From: Candidatus Albibeggiatoa sp. nov. NOAA
GTDB taxonomy: Bacteria > Pseudomonadota > Gammaproteobacteria > Beggiatoales > Beggiatoaceae
Length of the DNA stretch: 64,000 nucleotides
Assembly: GCA_025800385.1 (NCBI GenBank)
Contig: JAOXRS010000253.1
Location: 124,001-188,000 of the forward strand
Direction of reading: 5' to 3'
Notes under the pieces: generated by a model
Seen by the model: only the letters and a program-made list of their open reading frames with translations
Database searches by the model: none
What the model was told of the DNA's origin: nothing
Shown: piece after piece, positions 18,132 through 28,389 of the stretch
Numbering within the stretch: the stretch's first letter is position 1
How the letters are laid out: every line of letters begins with the position of its first letter
Translations under genes and position numbers: made by a program

Positions 18132-19570
18132 ACATTTTCTTCTTTAATTGGCATCCATGCTTTAGGTTTAAACAAAGTGATAAAGCCACGAATTAACCAG
18201 ACAACATCAGAACGGAAACGACGTGTATGCACATAATATGATTCTGCTAGTTGATGTTCTTCCTGTGGAGCTGAGTACGGAATATCAATTTGACTAGGGC
18301 CAATTAAACCAATTGATGTAGTCTGTAGATGCTGAACTGTTTGGCTTTGGGGTGTGGGTGGGGTGACACCAACGATACGAATATGACCCGCGATGACAGC
18401 AAATAAACGTGGTAAATAGCGTAAAATGGGTATTTTGGTTGACCATTCCCAACTGTTAAAACTACGTAATTGGCATTGGCCTGTATCAGAGATTTCTTGT
18501 TGATTACCCACTAATCGCACCCGCCGAAATAATGGTTTTGGCATACTGAGTAAAGAGAATATGAACGCGGCTAACCATAAAGGCAGTGACAACAATAATA
18601 ATACTAAGCCTAGCCCTTGATTGATTAATTTAGAAAGTAGACGGCCAATCCCCACTTGGGTTAAATCAGCAATCAGTAATGTGTCGGTTAATGTGACTTT
18701 TGCACCTAAATCAAGGCGCAGCACACGATTACCCCAAACAATGGCATTGGTTAATTCAACCCCTTCACCAATATAGGTATTATTTAAAACCAAGCTGTCT
18801 TTGACAATGGCATGGCGATCAATAATCACCTCGTGTCCTAATACGGCATTGTTAAGTGTCACTTGAGGATGAATATTGCAGTAATCACCGACTAGACCTT
18901 GCTGCGCTTCAGTGATTTTACTGCGACGACCTACCCGCAGATGTTCGTTAATTTGGCGGCCGTTAATCACTAAATGGCTGAAATTAAGTTGTGCCACTGC
19001 AAAGTTAGTATCAAAGTAATTTTGTAAGCTGTCTAACAATGCAAATTGCCCATCGAGCTTTACTTGTTCTGCGCCATATAAATTTGCCTGTTTTATGCTG
19101 TCACAATTCAATAATTGGCTATGTTTACAAGCTTGTTGATTTAATAGTGCGATACCAATGGGCTGATTATCAATCGTAGCTACAACTTCTGGTGCATGAA
19201 ATTGCTTAGCTTGCTCTACAAATTGTTTTAAATTAATACTTTGTAACATATCCGCGCGCATGACTAAATATTGATCGTCTCGTAAAGTGTTGCCTAAACG
19301 TTTTAAGATATGGCTGGGGCTTTCATCATTTTGCGCTAATACGTATTCAACATGGTGTCCCCAACGTTCACCACATTTCACATGTTTCTCCACATCTTCA
19401 GCATGATAAGACACAACCAAGATCACTTCTCTAATCTCAGTCATAATCAAGCTTTCTAATGCATATTCAATTAAAGGTTTCGCGGCAATAGGCAACATAG
19501 CAACACATGTCTTATTTGTTAGTGGAGCTAAGTCAGTCCCATCACGATTGGCAAATAGGATGGCTTTCAT
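18128..19570 (-). CDS. Degenerate nucleotidyltransferase / beta-helix / sugar-transferase fusion
   Basis: 480 residues in three parts. Residues 1-220 resemble NDP-sugar pyrophosphorylases, but the G-x-G-T-R signature reads NRDGTDLAPLT and the expected Pro-Lys before the M-L-P-I motif reads CVAMLPIAAKP, so key Arg and Lys are absent. Residues 220-310 are hexapeptide-like (VGDYCNIHPQVTLNNAVLG). The C-terminus has a long hydrophobic hairpin (LGLVLLLLSLPLWLAAFIF) and resembles polyprenyl-phosphate sugar transferases, yet the usual Asp-Glu-Leu-Pro and Gly-Asp-Met...Gly-Pro-Arg-Pro signatures read RYLPRLF and GHIRIVGVTPPT. Both enzyme domains therefore look catalytically impaired. It is first gene of a three-gene operon; a scaffold or regulatory role in glycan assembly is possible. 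Confidence 0.8.
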   Translation of the reverse strand: MKAILFANRDGTDLAPLTNKTCVAMLPIAAKPLIEYALESLIMTEIREVILVVSYHAEDVEKHVKCGERWGHHVEYVLAQNDESPSHILKRLGNTLRDDQYLVMRADMLQSINLKQFVEQAKQFHAPEVVATIDNQPIGIALLNQQACKHSQLLNCDSIKQANLYGAEQVKLDGQFALLDSLQNYFDTNFAVAQLNFSHLVINGRQINEHLRVGRRSKITEAQQGLVGDYCNIHPQVTLNNAVLGHEVIIDRHAIVKDSLVLNNTYIGEGVELTNAIVWGNRVLRLDLGAKVTLTDTLLIADLTQVGIGRLLSKLINQGLGLVLLLLSLPLWLAAFIFSLLSMPKPLFRRVRLVGNQQEISDTGQCQLRSFNSWEWSTKIPILRYLPRLFAVIAGHIRIVGVTPPTPQSQTVQHLQTTSIGLIGPSQIDIPYSAPQEEHQLAESYYVHTRRFRSDVVWLIRGFITLFKPKAWMPIKEENV

Positions 19571-19665
19571 AGGGATTTCCGCATAATTCTTTTAAAGTTA
19601 GTACCATTATAACTGTGATTACACTTTCAATAAATCACTGTAAATTCTTGAAGCTGGTTATGCTG

Positions 19666-20327
<662 letters not shown>

Positions 20328-20340
20328 TGGATTCATGTTG

Positions 20341-20389
20341 TAAGTGCCTATATAGTTTGGATTTTTAATCAAAATCTTATAGACACTTA
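20341..20389 (+). terminator. Hairpin downstream of gmhA
   Basis: TAAGTGCCTATA (20341-20352) pairs with TATAGACACTTA (20378-20389) with one mismatch, 13 bases past the stop. Confidence 0.55.
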
Positions 20390-20392
20390 TCA

Positions 20393-20427
20393 GTCCTTAC
20401 AACAAGCGATATGCCATCAGTAAGGAC
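20393..20427 (-). terminator. Hairpin downstream of pckA
   Basis: Perfect GTCCTTAC (20393-20400) / GTAAGGAC (20420-20427) stem, ten bases beyond the pckA stop. Confidence 0.6.
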
Positions 20428-20436
20428 GTTGCTAGA

Positions 20437-22047
20437 TTAATTATCTAACTTAGGGCCTGCCGCTAATACTGCTGGGCTTGCACGATCTGCAAATTTCTTG
20501 AAGTTTTCAGCAAACATGCCTGCTAATTTTTTAGCCTGCGCGTCGTATTCTTCAGGATTCGGCCAAGTATTACGTGGGTTTAATACTTCGTCAGGTACGT
20601 TCGGGCAAGAAACAGGGACTTGTAAACCAAAGAATGGCTCTGTTACTGTTTCAACATCTTTCAATGTACCGTCTAATACTGCATTGACCATTGCACGAGT
20701 ATAAGCAATCTTCATACGAGAACCTACACCGTAAGGGCCACCAGTCCAACCTGTATTAATTAACCATGCGTCTACTTCGTGGCCGTCTAATTTTTGACCT
20801 AATAAAGTGGCATATGCTTCAGGGTGCAAAGGCATGAAAGGTGCGCCATAACAAGCACTGAAGTTTGGTTGTGGTTCAGTTACGCCTCTTTCAGTACCTG
20901 CTACTTTTGCAGTGTAACCTGATAAGAAGTGATACATTGCTTGGTCGCGAGTTAATTTAGAGATTGGAGGTAATACACCAAATGCATCTGCTGATAAGAA
21001 GACTACATTTTTTGGATGGCCGCCAATACCTGTTTCACTCGCATTAGGAATAAAGCAAGTTGGATAAGAACCACGCGTATTTTCTGTGAAAGATGCATCA
21101 AATAAATCAACTTGGCGCGTGCTTGCATCCATTGCCACGTTTTCTAATACTGTACCGAAGCGACGCGTGGTTTCATAGATTTCTGGCTCTGCTTCAGCAG
21201 ACAAGTTAATTAACTTCGCATAACAACCACCTTCGAAGTTAAATACGCCATTTTCGTCCCAACCATGCTCGTCATCACCGATTAAAGTACGAGACGCATC
21301 TGCTGATAAAGTGGTTTTACCTGTGCCACTTAAGCCAAAGAAAATTGCCGTATTGCCGTCGCTACCGATGTTTGCAGAGCAATGCATAGACATGACTGAT
21401 TTCTTCGGTAATAAGTAGTTCATAACCGAGAAGATTGATTTCTTGGTTTCGCCTGCGTAACCTGTACCACCAATTAATACGAGGCGTTTTTTGAAGTTCA
21501 CAATAATGAAAGTTTCAGAATTAGTGCCATCTTCTTCAGGTGTCGCATGGAAACGTGGTGCGTTAATCACAGTGAATTCAGGTACGTGATTCGCTTCTTC
21601 TTCAGGTGTCGCCTGAATAAACATATTACGCGCAAATAAGCTATGCCACGCATATTGTGTAATGACACGAATCGGTAGACGATGGGTTTCAGCAGCACCT
21701 GCAAAGCAATCTTGCACATATACGTCTTGAGACTCTAAATATGCCATCATTTTCTTGTGCAACGCGTCAAACTTATCTTCTGGATAAGGACGGTTAACCT
21801 TGCCCCACCAAATATCATCTTTCGTCGTATCTTCTTCAACAACAAACTTATCATTCGCTGAGCGACCTGTATGGTGTCCAGTACGAACAACTAGAGGGCC
21901 TGATTCTGATAAATGACCTTCATTGTTCTTGATCGCTTGTTCATAAAGCTGTGGAGTTGTTAAATTCCAGTAAACGTCGTTAAGGTTTGTTAGTCCGTGA
22001 TTTTCTAAACCATAACTGCTATGACGCTCAGTATGATCATCCCGCAT
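20437..22047 (-). CDS. pckA: Phosphoenolpyruvate carboxykinase (ATP)
   Basis: Interconverts oxaloacetate plus ATP with PEP, CO2 and ADP, the entry step of gluconeogenesis. 536 residues. The substrate-side region has RTGHHTGRSANDKFVV (about 55-70), the P-loop GLSGTGKTTLSAD (about 239-251), and the metal-binding kinase-2 motif GDDEHGWDENGVFNFEGG. GGAGAA lies six bases upstream of the ATG. The start overlaps the end of the upstream small membrane protein by 11 bases, so the two are probably one transcript. Together with prpE it fits growth on organic acids. Confidence 0.97.
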   Translation of the reverse strand: MRDDHTERHSSYGLENHGLTNLNDVYWNLTTPQLYEQAIKNNEGHLSESGPLVVRTGHHTGRSANDKFVVEEDTTKDDIWWGKVNRPYPEDKFDALHKKMMAYLESQDVYVQDCFAGAAETHRLPIRVITQYAWHSLFARNMFIQATPEEEANHVPEFTVINAPRFHATPEEDGTNSETFIIVNFKKRLVLIGGTGYAGETKKSIFSVMNYLLPKKSVMSMHCSANIGSDGNTAIFFGLSGTGKTTLSADASRTLIGDDEHGWDENGVFNFEGGCYAKLINLSAEAEPEIYETTRRFGTVLENVAMDASTRQVDLFDASFTENTRGSYPTCFIPNASETGIGGHPKNVVFLSADAFGVLPPISKLTRDQAMYHFLSGYTAKVAGTERGVTEPQPNFSACYGAPFMPLHPEAYATLLGQKLDGHEVDAWLINTGWTGGPYGVGSRMKIAYTRAMVNAVLDGTLKDVETVTEPFFGLQVPVSCPNVPDEVLNPRNTWPNPEEYDAQAKKLAGMFAENFKKFADRASPAVLAAGPKLDN

Positions 22048-22318
22048 GATGATTCTCCTTAGTATTGTTATTGCGGTGACGTATGACCCATTTGACTAGG
22101 CCAATAGTACTGATGAGTAACCAAAATATTTCTATTAAAACCGAAGGGAAGTTCCAGTTGTATAGTAGAGAATAAATTAAGAATAATGAGCCAAATAAAT
22201 TGAGCAATGAGTAAGCTAAAGAGCTTGATGCTATTTTTTCTAATTGTAAGAGGGTATAAGCTAAAACAATCAAAAAAGTGCCTATAGTCCCAATAATGTT
22301 CGGCTCAAAAATATACAT
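22037..22318 (-). CDS. CBU_0592-type small membrane protein
   Basis: 93 residues, three predicted membrane helices (IIGTIGTFLIVLAYTLLQL, LAYSLLNLFGSLFLIYSLL, VLIEIFWLLISTIGLVKWV). The pattern of G-T-x-L-I-x-x-A-Y, N-L-x-G-S-x-L and W-N-x-P-S-V-x-I-E matches a widespread uncharacterised family of small inner-membrane proteins. It overlaps pckA by 11 bases. A TATAAT box (22345-22350 on the minus strand) lies about 26 bases before its start and may be the promoter of the pair. Function unknown. Confidence 0.8.
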   Translation of the reverse strand: MYIFEPNIIGTIGTFLIVLAYTLLQLEKIASSSLAYSLLNLFGSLFLIYSLLYNWNFPSVLIEIFWLLISTIGLVKWVIRHRNNNTKENHHAG

Positions 22319-22876
22319 TACTCAAAATCCTAACTAGGTCGGTGATTATAACAAGTTTTTTGTTGTCATGCAGCATTTTCTATAATAACAGTTAGAAATA
22401 TTTATATAAGTTTTTAGGTTCAGAAAATAACAATATATATACTAAATTATGGGTATAAACACGCTTTATTTCAACTGTAATCACTTGATTTAAAATCAGT
22501 ATAATCTTTTGTTTATATATCAAACAAGTAATGATAAATATTTATTATAATTCTTTATAAAAAGTGTTTTTCGAGTCAAAATCAAGTATACCATGTTGTT
22601 TTTACAATCTAATTTACATAAGTCTTTAAAATACATGGGTAACTTAAACTTATATCACAACTAAGTTACGCTCAAAATAAAACTAACTACTGCAATGCAC
22701 AAGACATGCGGCTTTATTTACACTTTTCGTTTTACACAAAAGTGCATAACCAAAGGTTTTAAAAGAATGGAGAGATCAACACAGATAAATTGGTTGTAAG
22801 GTGGAGTAATAGATGTGAGCAAAAAGAAAAGTGAGGAGGGAATCAACGAACCATCATCAAATTCCCCCAATATAAT
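22319..22876. other. 558-base intergenic region
   Basis: Strongly AT-rich. It holds the presumed promoter of the small membrane protein/pckA pair at its left edge and the 3' flank of the zinc-ribbon repeat gene at its right. A plus-strand frame starting at 22815 runs mostly antisense to that gene and is not believed. No RNA or repeat recognised. Confidence 0.5.
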
Positions 22877-24754
22877 TTATGCCTCTTCTGGCCAATGTTC
22901 TTCTAATAAGTCAATGGCTGTATATGAAACATCCTCATCTTTCGTTAGCTTTTGCAATAGTTGCTTTGTCTTATCGTTTTTCCAATATTTAACCAGACAT
23001 TTCATAGCATATCTGCGTTCATCAGTGTAATCATACGGATGTTCAATGCTGCCGTATTCTGCTTGCAATAAAAGTGCGTCAAAAACTTCAGGCTTTTGCC
23101 AACATGCATCTGATGCTTCACTGCCTTCTGTTAAGTCCCAACCCATATATTCAGAAATAGGAGCTAACAGCTCGTCTTCATCAATATCATCAACATCGTT
23201 AGGATCGAAATCAATATCAGCTATTTCAAACAAAATAACGAAATCGAGTATTTCTAATGGATCGCGTGGATCAGTATAACCATAACCTACATATTCAACC
23301 TGACTAAATAAGCAACCAGCTAAAGCAGAGTGTTGTTCGGCAATGGCATTAGCAGCCGCTCCACTAAAAGGTGCTCGCCCACGTAAGAGTCGATACAGCT
23401 TCTCAGTAGGGCGATGTTCTAACATATCATATACAATTCCTTCACGAAAATTTTTGTATATATACTGATCTATAAACTGATACAAAGCCTCATCTTTTTT
23501 ATCAGAACGAACCCAAGCTGCCCACAAGCCTTCCAAAGTTGATTGTTGTATTTGTAAGGAGTCCCCATTTATAACTCGATCCTGCAGCAACTGGCGTACT
23601 TTGTCATTGTCCCAGTATCGAGACAAACATTCTAATGCTGCGCTTTGAACAGTGGTTGCTTCATCACGATTTATTGCCAAGGAATAGAGTAACTCCTGTG
23701 TTTCAGCACTAGGCCAAAATTGTGCTATATAACGTAAAATTTCAGCTCTATTATTATCATATTTTTCTTCTTTAAGCTGCTTATATAGCACTTGCTTGGT
23801 TTTATTATCAGGCCATGATTTAGCAAGTCTTCGTATAGAGCAATAACGTACAGAAGAGTTATTTGCCTGTATCCCATATTTTAAAACTAAACTACGACTA
23901 TATTCATTTGGCCAATATTCAGCTAAGAATTCCAGTACTGCTATACGTAAAGAATATGTATCTTCAATAAGAATAAGCTGTAGCAATAAATCATACGTTG
24001 CTTTGCCTCTTACCATTTCTTGCTGTTCTATTTCGTGCTCATCTAGGTTCAAGGGTTGCAATACACATTGTCGGGTTTCACCATGCTCCCTATACTCTAC
24101 GATTGTATCTGTTCCTTTCTGATTAACACGCACAGAAAACCTTTGTTTTATTCGCTTTGTAAATAGTTGTTTTAGATTATGGGAAGATACATTTTGCTTG
24201 TCATTGTGTAAATCAGCGGATTGTTGTGAATCTGCATCTAACTCAGAACATTCTTGTCTAGCTTGCTTTATTTTAGAGCGACATACTTCTAAAGCATTTG
24301 AAATATCATCTCTTGTTGCGTAGTTTTGTTCATTTTCAAGTAACTGTGATAAGAAACCAGCAGTTTTATCACTAGGCCAATAGCAAGCAAGTATATGGAA
24401 AGTATCAGCATTTAGTGGTTGATTAACTTTCTTTTCTGTAATGTATTTAATAACAAAGTCACGAGCAGACTGATCTCCCCAATATTTCCCTAAAGCTTCC
24501 AATGCAAACATATGCTCTGTATGGCTATAGTAATCATTATCTTGAGCAAGTTTTTCACATAATTGACGCTGCTCTACTTTGTTAGGTATATCTTCAATAA
24601 TTGGATAAGAACCACATTCTTTACAAACAACTTTTTGCTCTTTTAGTCCTGCTGGGGTGTTGATTTCATAAATACGTGCTCTTCCACAACAACGACAATG
24701 AAAAAGACCTGTTTCAAAAAATACAGATAAATCAATAGGTGTATGCTGATCCAT
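22877..24754 (-). CDS. Zinc-ribbon protein with HEAT-like YW repeats
   Basis: 625 residues. The N-terminus has two Cys pairs (HCRCCGRAR about 19-27 and VVCKECGSY about 42-50) that can form a zinc ribbon. The rest contains about nine helical repeats built on hydrophobic-L-x-x-Y/F-W-P/D-x-D/E-x-T-x-x-L-L, e.g. LACYWPSDKTAGFL, LAKSWPDNKTKQVL, LVKYWKNDKTKQLL. An acidic segment (VDDIDEDELL) interrupts the array near residue 520, and the last repeat ends abruptly at EEHWPEEA. No signal peptide or catalytic domain. The repeats resemble HEAT-like arrays in bacterial NACHT proteins, suggesting a binding scaffold; partner and function unknown. It is monocistronic. Confidence 0.8.
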   Translation of the reverse strand: MDQHTPIDLSVFFETGLFHCRCCGRARIYEINTPAGLKEQKVVCKECGSYPIIEDIPNKVEQRQLCEKLAQDNDYYSHTEHMFALEALGKYWGDQSARDFVIKYITEKKVNQPLNADTFHILACYWPSDKTAGFLSQLLENEQNYATRDDISNALEVCRSKIKQARQECSELDADSQQSADLHNDKQNVSSHNLKQLFTKRIKQRFSVRVNQKGTDTIVEYREHGETRQCVLQPLNLDEHEIEQQEMVRGKATYDLLLQLILIEDTYSLRIAVLEFLAEYWPNEYSRSLVLKYGIQANNSSVRYCSIRRLAKSWPDNKTKQVLYKQLKEEKYDNNRAEILRYIAQFWPSAETQELLYSLAINRDEATTVQSAALECLSRYWDNDKVRQLLQDRVINGDSLQIQQSTLEGLWAAWVRSDKKDEALYQFIDQYIYKNFREGIVYDMLEHRPTEKLYRLLRGRAPFSGAAANAIAEQHSALAGCLFSQVEYVGYGYTDPRDPLEILDFVILFEIADIDFDPNDVDDIDEDELLAPISEYMGWDLTEGSEASDACWQKPEVFDALLLQAEYGSIEHPYDYTDERRYAMKCLVKYWKNDKTKQLLQKLTKDEDVSYTAIDLLEEHWPEEA

Positions 24755-25042
24755 GCGTTTTAACTCCTTTAGCTAAAAGTAAAATTGGGCTTATAAATGC
24801 AATGACTTTATCAGAAGAATCGTATTCTATTAAAATACAGTAAAACACTATAATAATTTCAGTATGGTCGTTAAAATAAAAAGATGGATAATACTTGTTA
24901 CATCTAATTTGGAGAAAATGAGCAACACAAATGAAACACTAGCACTTTGTAAATATTTGAATATAGAAAGTTATCAGTGAATGTGAAATAACATTGGGTG
25001 TCAATCACCAATTACAAAATGCTAATAATTAGTGTTCAGCAA

Positions 25043-26047
25043 TTAAGTAGAAATACAAGCCAATAGCTGTTCTTCCCATTGTTCACGAGCCTGTAGAGCA
25101 ATAATCTCAATACGGCTTTCCTTGCAATTATTAAGTTCGGTTTCTGTTAAGCCATCACTGGTTAAATTGTAGCCAAACACACCTTGCTCAGTAATAAAAA
25201 CAGCTTTCATACGCTCGACATCAAGCATCTGGAAAAAAGCGAGTAATTTACTACGCTCAAATATTTTGCTCGAAATAAAACGCCAACCCATACTTATAAA
25301 GCCTTCACCTTGATTGATAGCACACAAGTAGCCAGCTTCAGGAATCGGTGCATCACTGAGTAGCGTTGTTTCGGTTGATTCATGATGATGATGGTGATGA
25401 CCATGAGTATTGACGATAAATTGATTTGTTCCCTGCAAGCAAGCTAAATCAATCATACCCTGCTCAGTAAAAAGGATTTGTACATTATTTGAATTCTGGG
25501 TTTTGATGTAAGCTTCTAAGTTGGCTTGATCGTCTGGTGCATATAGGTCTTGCTTATTGCCTATCACTACATCTGCAATTGCAATCTGTTGATTGAAAGT
25601 CTCATGTTCTGTATATCGGCGATCGGTTAATTTACGTGCATCAACAAGGGTTAAGACTTTTTGAATATCTAACACGCCTTGATAATGTTCTGATGATAGA
25701 GTTTGTAATACTTCTTGTGGATGCCCCAAGCCTGTTGGCTCGATTAATAAACGATGTGGATGAGATTTGATAAGCAACTGATTCAAAGCTGATTGCATAG
25801 GCACACCAGCGGCACAACACATGCAGCCTCCGGGGACTTCTCGAATAAAAACTTCTGAACCTTCTGATTGTTGTCCTTGGAATAAACTACCATCAACACC
25901 TAATTCACCAAATTCATTTACTAACACCGCCCAACGTTCATACGCAGGTTTATGTTGTAATAAATGCAAAATGGTGGAGGTTTTTCCCACCCCTAAAAAG
26001 CCCGTGATGATATTGGTAGGGACAGCTGAAATTTTCTGTGTATTCAT
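25043..26047 (-). CDS. CobW/COG0523-family metal-chaperone GTPase
   Basis: 334 residues. G-protein motifs are GFLGVGKTSTI (Walker A, about 18-28), the family metal site GGCMCC (C-x-C-C, about 74-79), EPTGLGHP, and GNKQDLY for guanine recognition. A run of six histidines (GHHHHHHES) lies between the G domain and the C-terminal domain, as in zinc-handling members. It lies in a single-gene unit between the repeat protein and glnS. No Zur-like palindrome was obvious upstream. The cargo is probably zinc, but cobalt, iron or nitrile-hydratase-type relatives cannot be excluded. Confidence 0.9.
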   Translation of the reverse strand: MNTQKISAVPTNIITGFLGVGKTSTILHLLQHKPAYERWAVLVNEFGELGVDGSLFQGQQSEGSEVFIREVPGGCMCCAAGVPMQSALNQLLIKSHPHRLLIEPTGLGHPQEVLQTLSSEHYQGVLDIQKVLTLVDARKLTDRRYTEHETFNQQIAIADVVIGNKQDLYAPDDQANLEAYIKTQNSNNVQILFTEQGMIDLACLQGTNQFIVNTHGHHHHHHESTETTLLSDAPIPEAGYLCAINQGEGFISMGWRFISSKIFERSKLLAFFQMLDVERMKAVFITEQGVFGYNLTSDGLTETELNNCKESRIEIIALQAREQWEEQLLACIST

Positions 26048-26191
26048 GACATTTTTTTATAAGACCAACTGCTTATTTTATCAATGTCAATTTGAATATG
26101 CTGTATATTTTGTTCTTCGTGCAATTTATTAGCGCACTATATATATGTCTATTTCACCAAAAAAAATTATCATGCTAAGTCGAAACATAAA

Positions 26192-26224
26192 AAACGCCCA
26201 CTATCCAAAAGACAATGAGCGTTT
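26192..26224 (-). terminator. Intrinsic terminator of glnS
   Basis: AAACGC (26192-26197) pairs with GCGTTT (26219-26224) around a partly paired interior, followed in the glnS direction by six T. It is the most classical intrinsic terminator in the window. Confidence 0.75.
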
Positions 26225-26259
26225 CAATTTCTATTATAACTTTGCTTCAAAGAGGAAAA

Positions 26260-27945
26260 CTACGATTCACCTTTTATCTTAGCCCAAGTATCACGCAGCG
26301 TTACTGTGCGATTAAAAACCAGCTTATCGTGCATATCCACATCAGCGCAAAAATATCCTTGACGCTCAAATTGAAATGTTTCACCTGATTTAGCATCTGC
26401 TAGTGCAGGTTCTAACACACATTGTGTTAAGGTACTCAGAGAATCTGGATTCAAATAACTGGTAAATGGTTTGTCTTCTTTATTTGCAGCGGCATCAGGT
26501 GTGGGGTGCTCAAATAAGCGATCATACAAGCGTACCTCAGCTTGAACACCATGTCGTGCCGATACCCAATGAATTACGCCTTTGGGTTTAGCAACACCTT
26601 CTGGCGTTTGCCCGATGGAATCAGGCACATAACTGCAACGTAGCTCAATAATTTCGCCTTGTTCATCTTTTATGACTTCATCACATTGAATGATATAGGC
26701 ATTGCGTAAACGAACAGACTTACCTAGTACCAAACGTTTGAACTTTTTGTTCGCTTGTTCACGGAAGTCCTCTTTTTCGATATAGACTTCGTTACAAAAT
26801 GGAATTTTGCGAGAACCCATTGACTCATCTTGTGGATGATTGGGTGACTCTACTTGTTCTTCTTTGTCAGCAGGGTAGTTTGTAATCACTACTTTTAACG
26901 GATCAAGTACCCCCATACGACGTTGTGCGTTAACGTTTAGGTCATCACGTACCGTATTTTCCAACAATTCCATTTCCGTCATACTTTCACTCTTTGTCAC
27001 ACCGATACGATGACAAAACTCACGTATAGCAGCAGGACTATAGCCACGACGACGGATACCTGCAATTGTTGGCATACGTGGATCGTCCCAGCCTTCTACA
27101 TAACCTTCACTGACTAACTGAGTGAGTTTACGTTTACTCACCACAGTGTATTCAAGATTGAGGCGCGAAAATTCTATCTGTTGCGGATGGCATTTGACTG
27201 AGATATTATCCAGCACCCAATCGTATAATGGACGATGATCTTCAAATTCTAGGGTACAAATTGAATGCGTAATACCTTCCAATGCATCGCTGATAGGATG
27301 GGTAAAATCATACATCGGATAAATACACCATTCAGACCCTGTTTGATGATGTACAACGCCATGACGAATACGGTACAACATCGGATCACGCATATTGATG
27401 TTTGGTGAAGCCATATCAATTTTGGCGCGTAACACTTTAGCTCCGTCTTCAAACTCACCATTTTTCATACGCTCAAACAGATCAAGATTTTCTTCTACAG
27501 AACGATCACGATAAGGGCTATTTTTCCCTGGTTCTTTTAATGTACCACGATATTCACGAGTCTCTTCTGCCGTTAGCTCACAAACATAGGCTTTACCGTT
27601 TTTGATAAGTTCAACAGCAAATTCATATAGCTGATCAAAATAATTTGAGGCGTAGTATGGCTGATTTGCCCATTGAAAACCCAGCCATTGCACATCTTTT
27701 TGAATAGCCTGAACAAACTCCATATTCTCTTTCTGTGGATTGGTATCATCAAAACGTAGGTTACAATTGCCTTCGTAATCCTTAGCGATACCAAAGTTCA
27801 GGCAGATCGATTTGGCATGACCAATATGTAAATATCCATTAGGTTCAGGTGGAAAACGAGTGGAAATGTTAGTGTGTTTGCCTGAGGCGAGGTCTTCATC
27901 AATAATTTGGCGTATAAAATTGCTTGGCGTGTTTGTTTCATTCAT
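26260..27945 (-). CDS. glnS: Glutaminyl-tRNA synthetase
   Basis: Charges tRNA-Gln directly. 561 residues, normal for bacterial GlnRS. The class I HIGH motif is in [16 protein letters not shown] (about residues 27-42), and the KMSKS-equivalent appears as [11 protein letters not shown] with Val in place of the usual Met. The C-terminal anticodon-binding beta-barrels are present. A direct GlnRS is characteristic of gamma- and betaproteobacteria among bacteria, which supports the taxonomic reading. AAAGGAAA lies upstream of the start; an imperfect hairpin at about 27,966-27,993 is in its leader. Confidence 0.97.
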   Translation of the reverse strand: MNETNTPSNFIRQIIDEDLASGKHTNISTRFPPEPNGYLHIGHAKSICLNFGIAKDYEGNCNLRFDDTNPQKENMEFVQAIQKDVQWLGFQWANQPYYASNYFDQLYEFAVELIKNGKAYVCELTAEETREYRGTLKEPGKNSPYRDRSVEENLDLFERMKNGEFEDGAKVLRAKIDMASPNINMRDPMLYRIRHGVVHHQTGSEWCIYPMYDFTHPISDALEGITHSICTLEFEDHRPLYDWVLDNISVKCHPQQIEFSRLNLEYTVVSKRKLTQLVSEGYVEGWDDPRMPTIAGIRRRGYSPAAIREFCHRIGVTKSESMTEMELLENTVRDDLNVNAQRRMGVLDPLKVVITNYPADKEEQVESPNHPQDESMGSRKIPFCNEVYIEKEDFREQANKKFKRLVLGKSVRLRNAYIIQCDEVIKDEQGEIIELRCSYVPDSIGQTPEGVAKPKGVIHWVSARHGVQAEVRLYDRLFEHPTPDAAANKEDKPFTSYLNPDSLSTLTQCVLEPALADAKSGETFQFERQGYFCADVDMHDKLVFNRTVTLRDTWAKIKGES

Positions 27946-28389
27946 ATGTTTTTCATTTTCCTTTATCTCCCACTTTCTCGAAGGGAGGGATAAAAATCAG
28001 GAATAGTGGAAAAGTCATTAAGTCTAATCGTTTCTGTGCTAATGGGAAATTGGATTTCTGTAGATTAGTCAGTCTATATTGATCATTGGGTGTTAATTAT
28101 GACATAATTTTTAGATAAACGCCCACCATCCAGTAAAAGTCGAGCATCACGTTATTCTAATAAATTTGTTCATCAACCTCAATTTGTACAAGTTGAGTAT
28201 GAAGTTTCCTTAATTTTAAATGAGTATCACTCTAGAAATACTTAAGTCAGACTTACCCTCTTTTCAAGCTACATTTAAAATATTGACTCTATCACCAATT
28301 CCTAAAAAATAATGCATCTAACTTTGCCAAAAGCTTAAATATTAAAACATTCATTCCATTCCTCCTTGGTTAAGGTTTGTGGAATTTAT
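27946..28389. other. 444-base intergenic region upstream of glnS
   Basis: Contains the glnS leader with a TATC-TCCC/GGGAGGGATA hairpin (about 27,966-27,993). A 45-codon stretch open from 28108 to 28245 on the plus strand has a coding-like composition but no start codon or ribosome site; it may be a gene remnant. Nothing else identified. Confidence 0.4.

Noticed and set aside
17770-18147. 125-residue plus-strand frame
   Set aside because: Antisense to the hexapeptide acyltransferase; no ribosome site or family resemblance.
28108-28245. 45-codon open stretch upstream of glnS
   Set aside because: Coding-like composition but no start codon; could be a remnant but too short to support.
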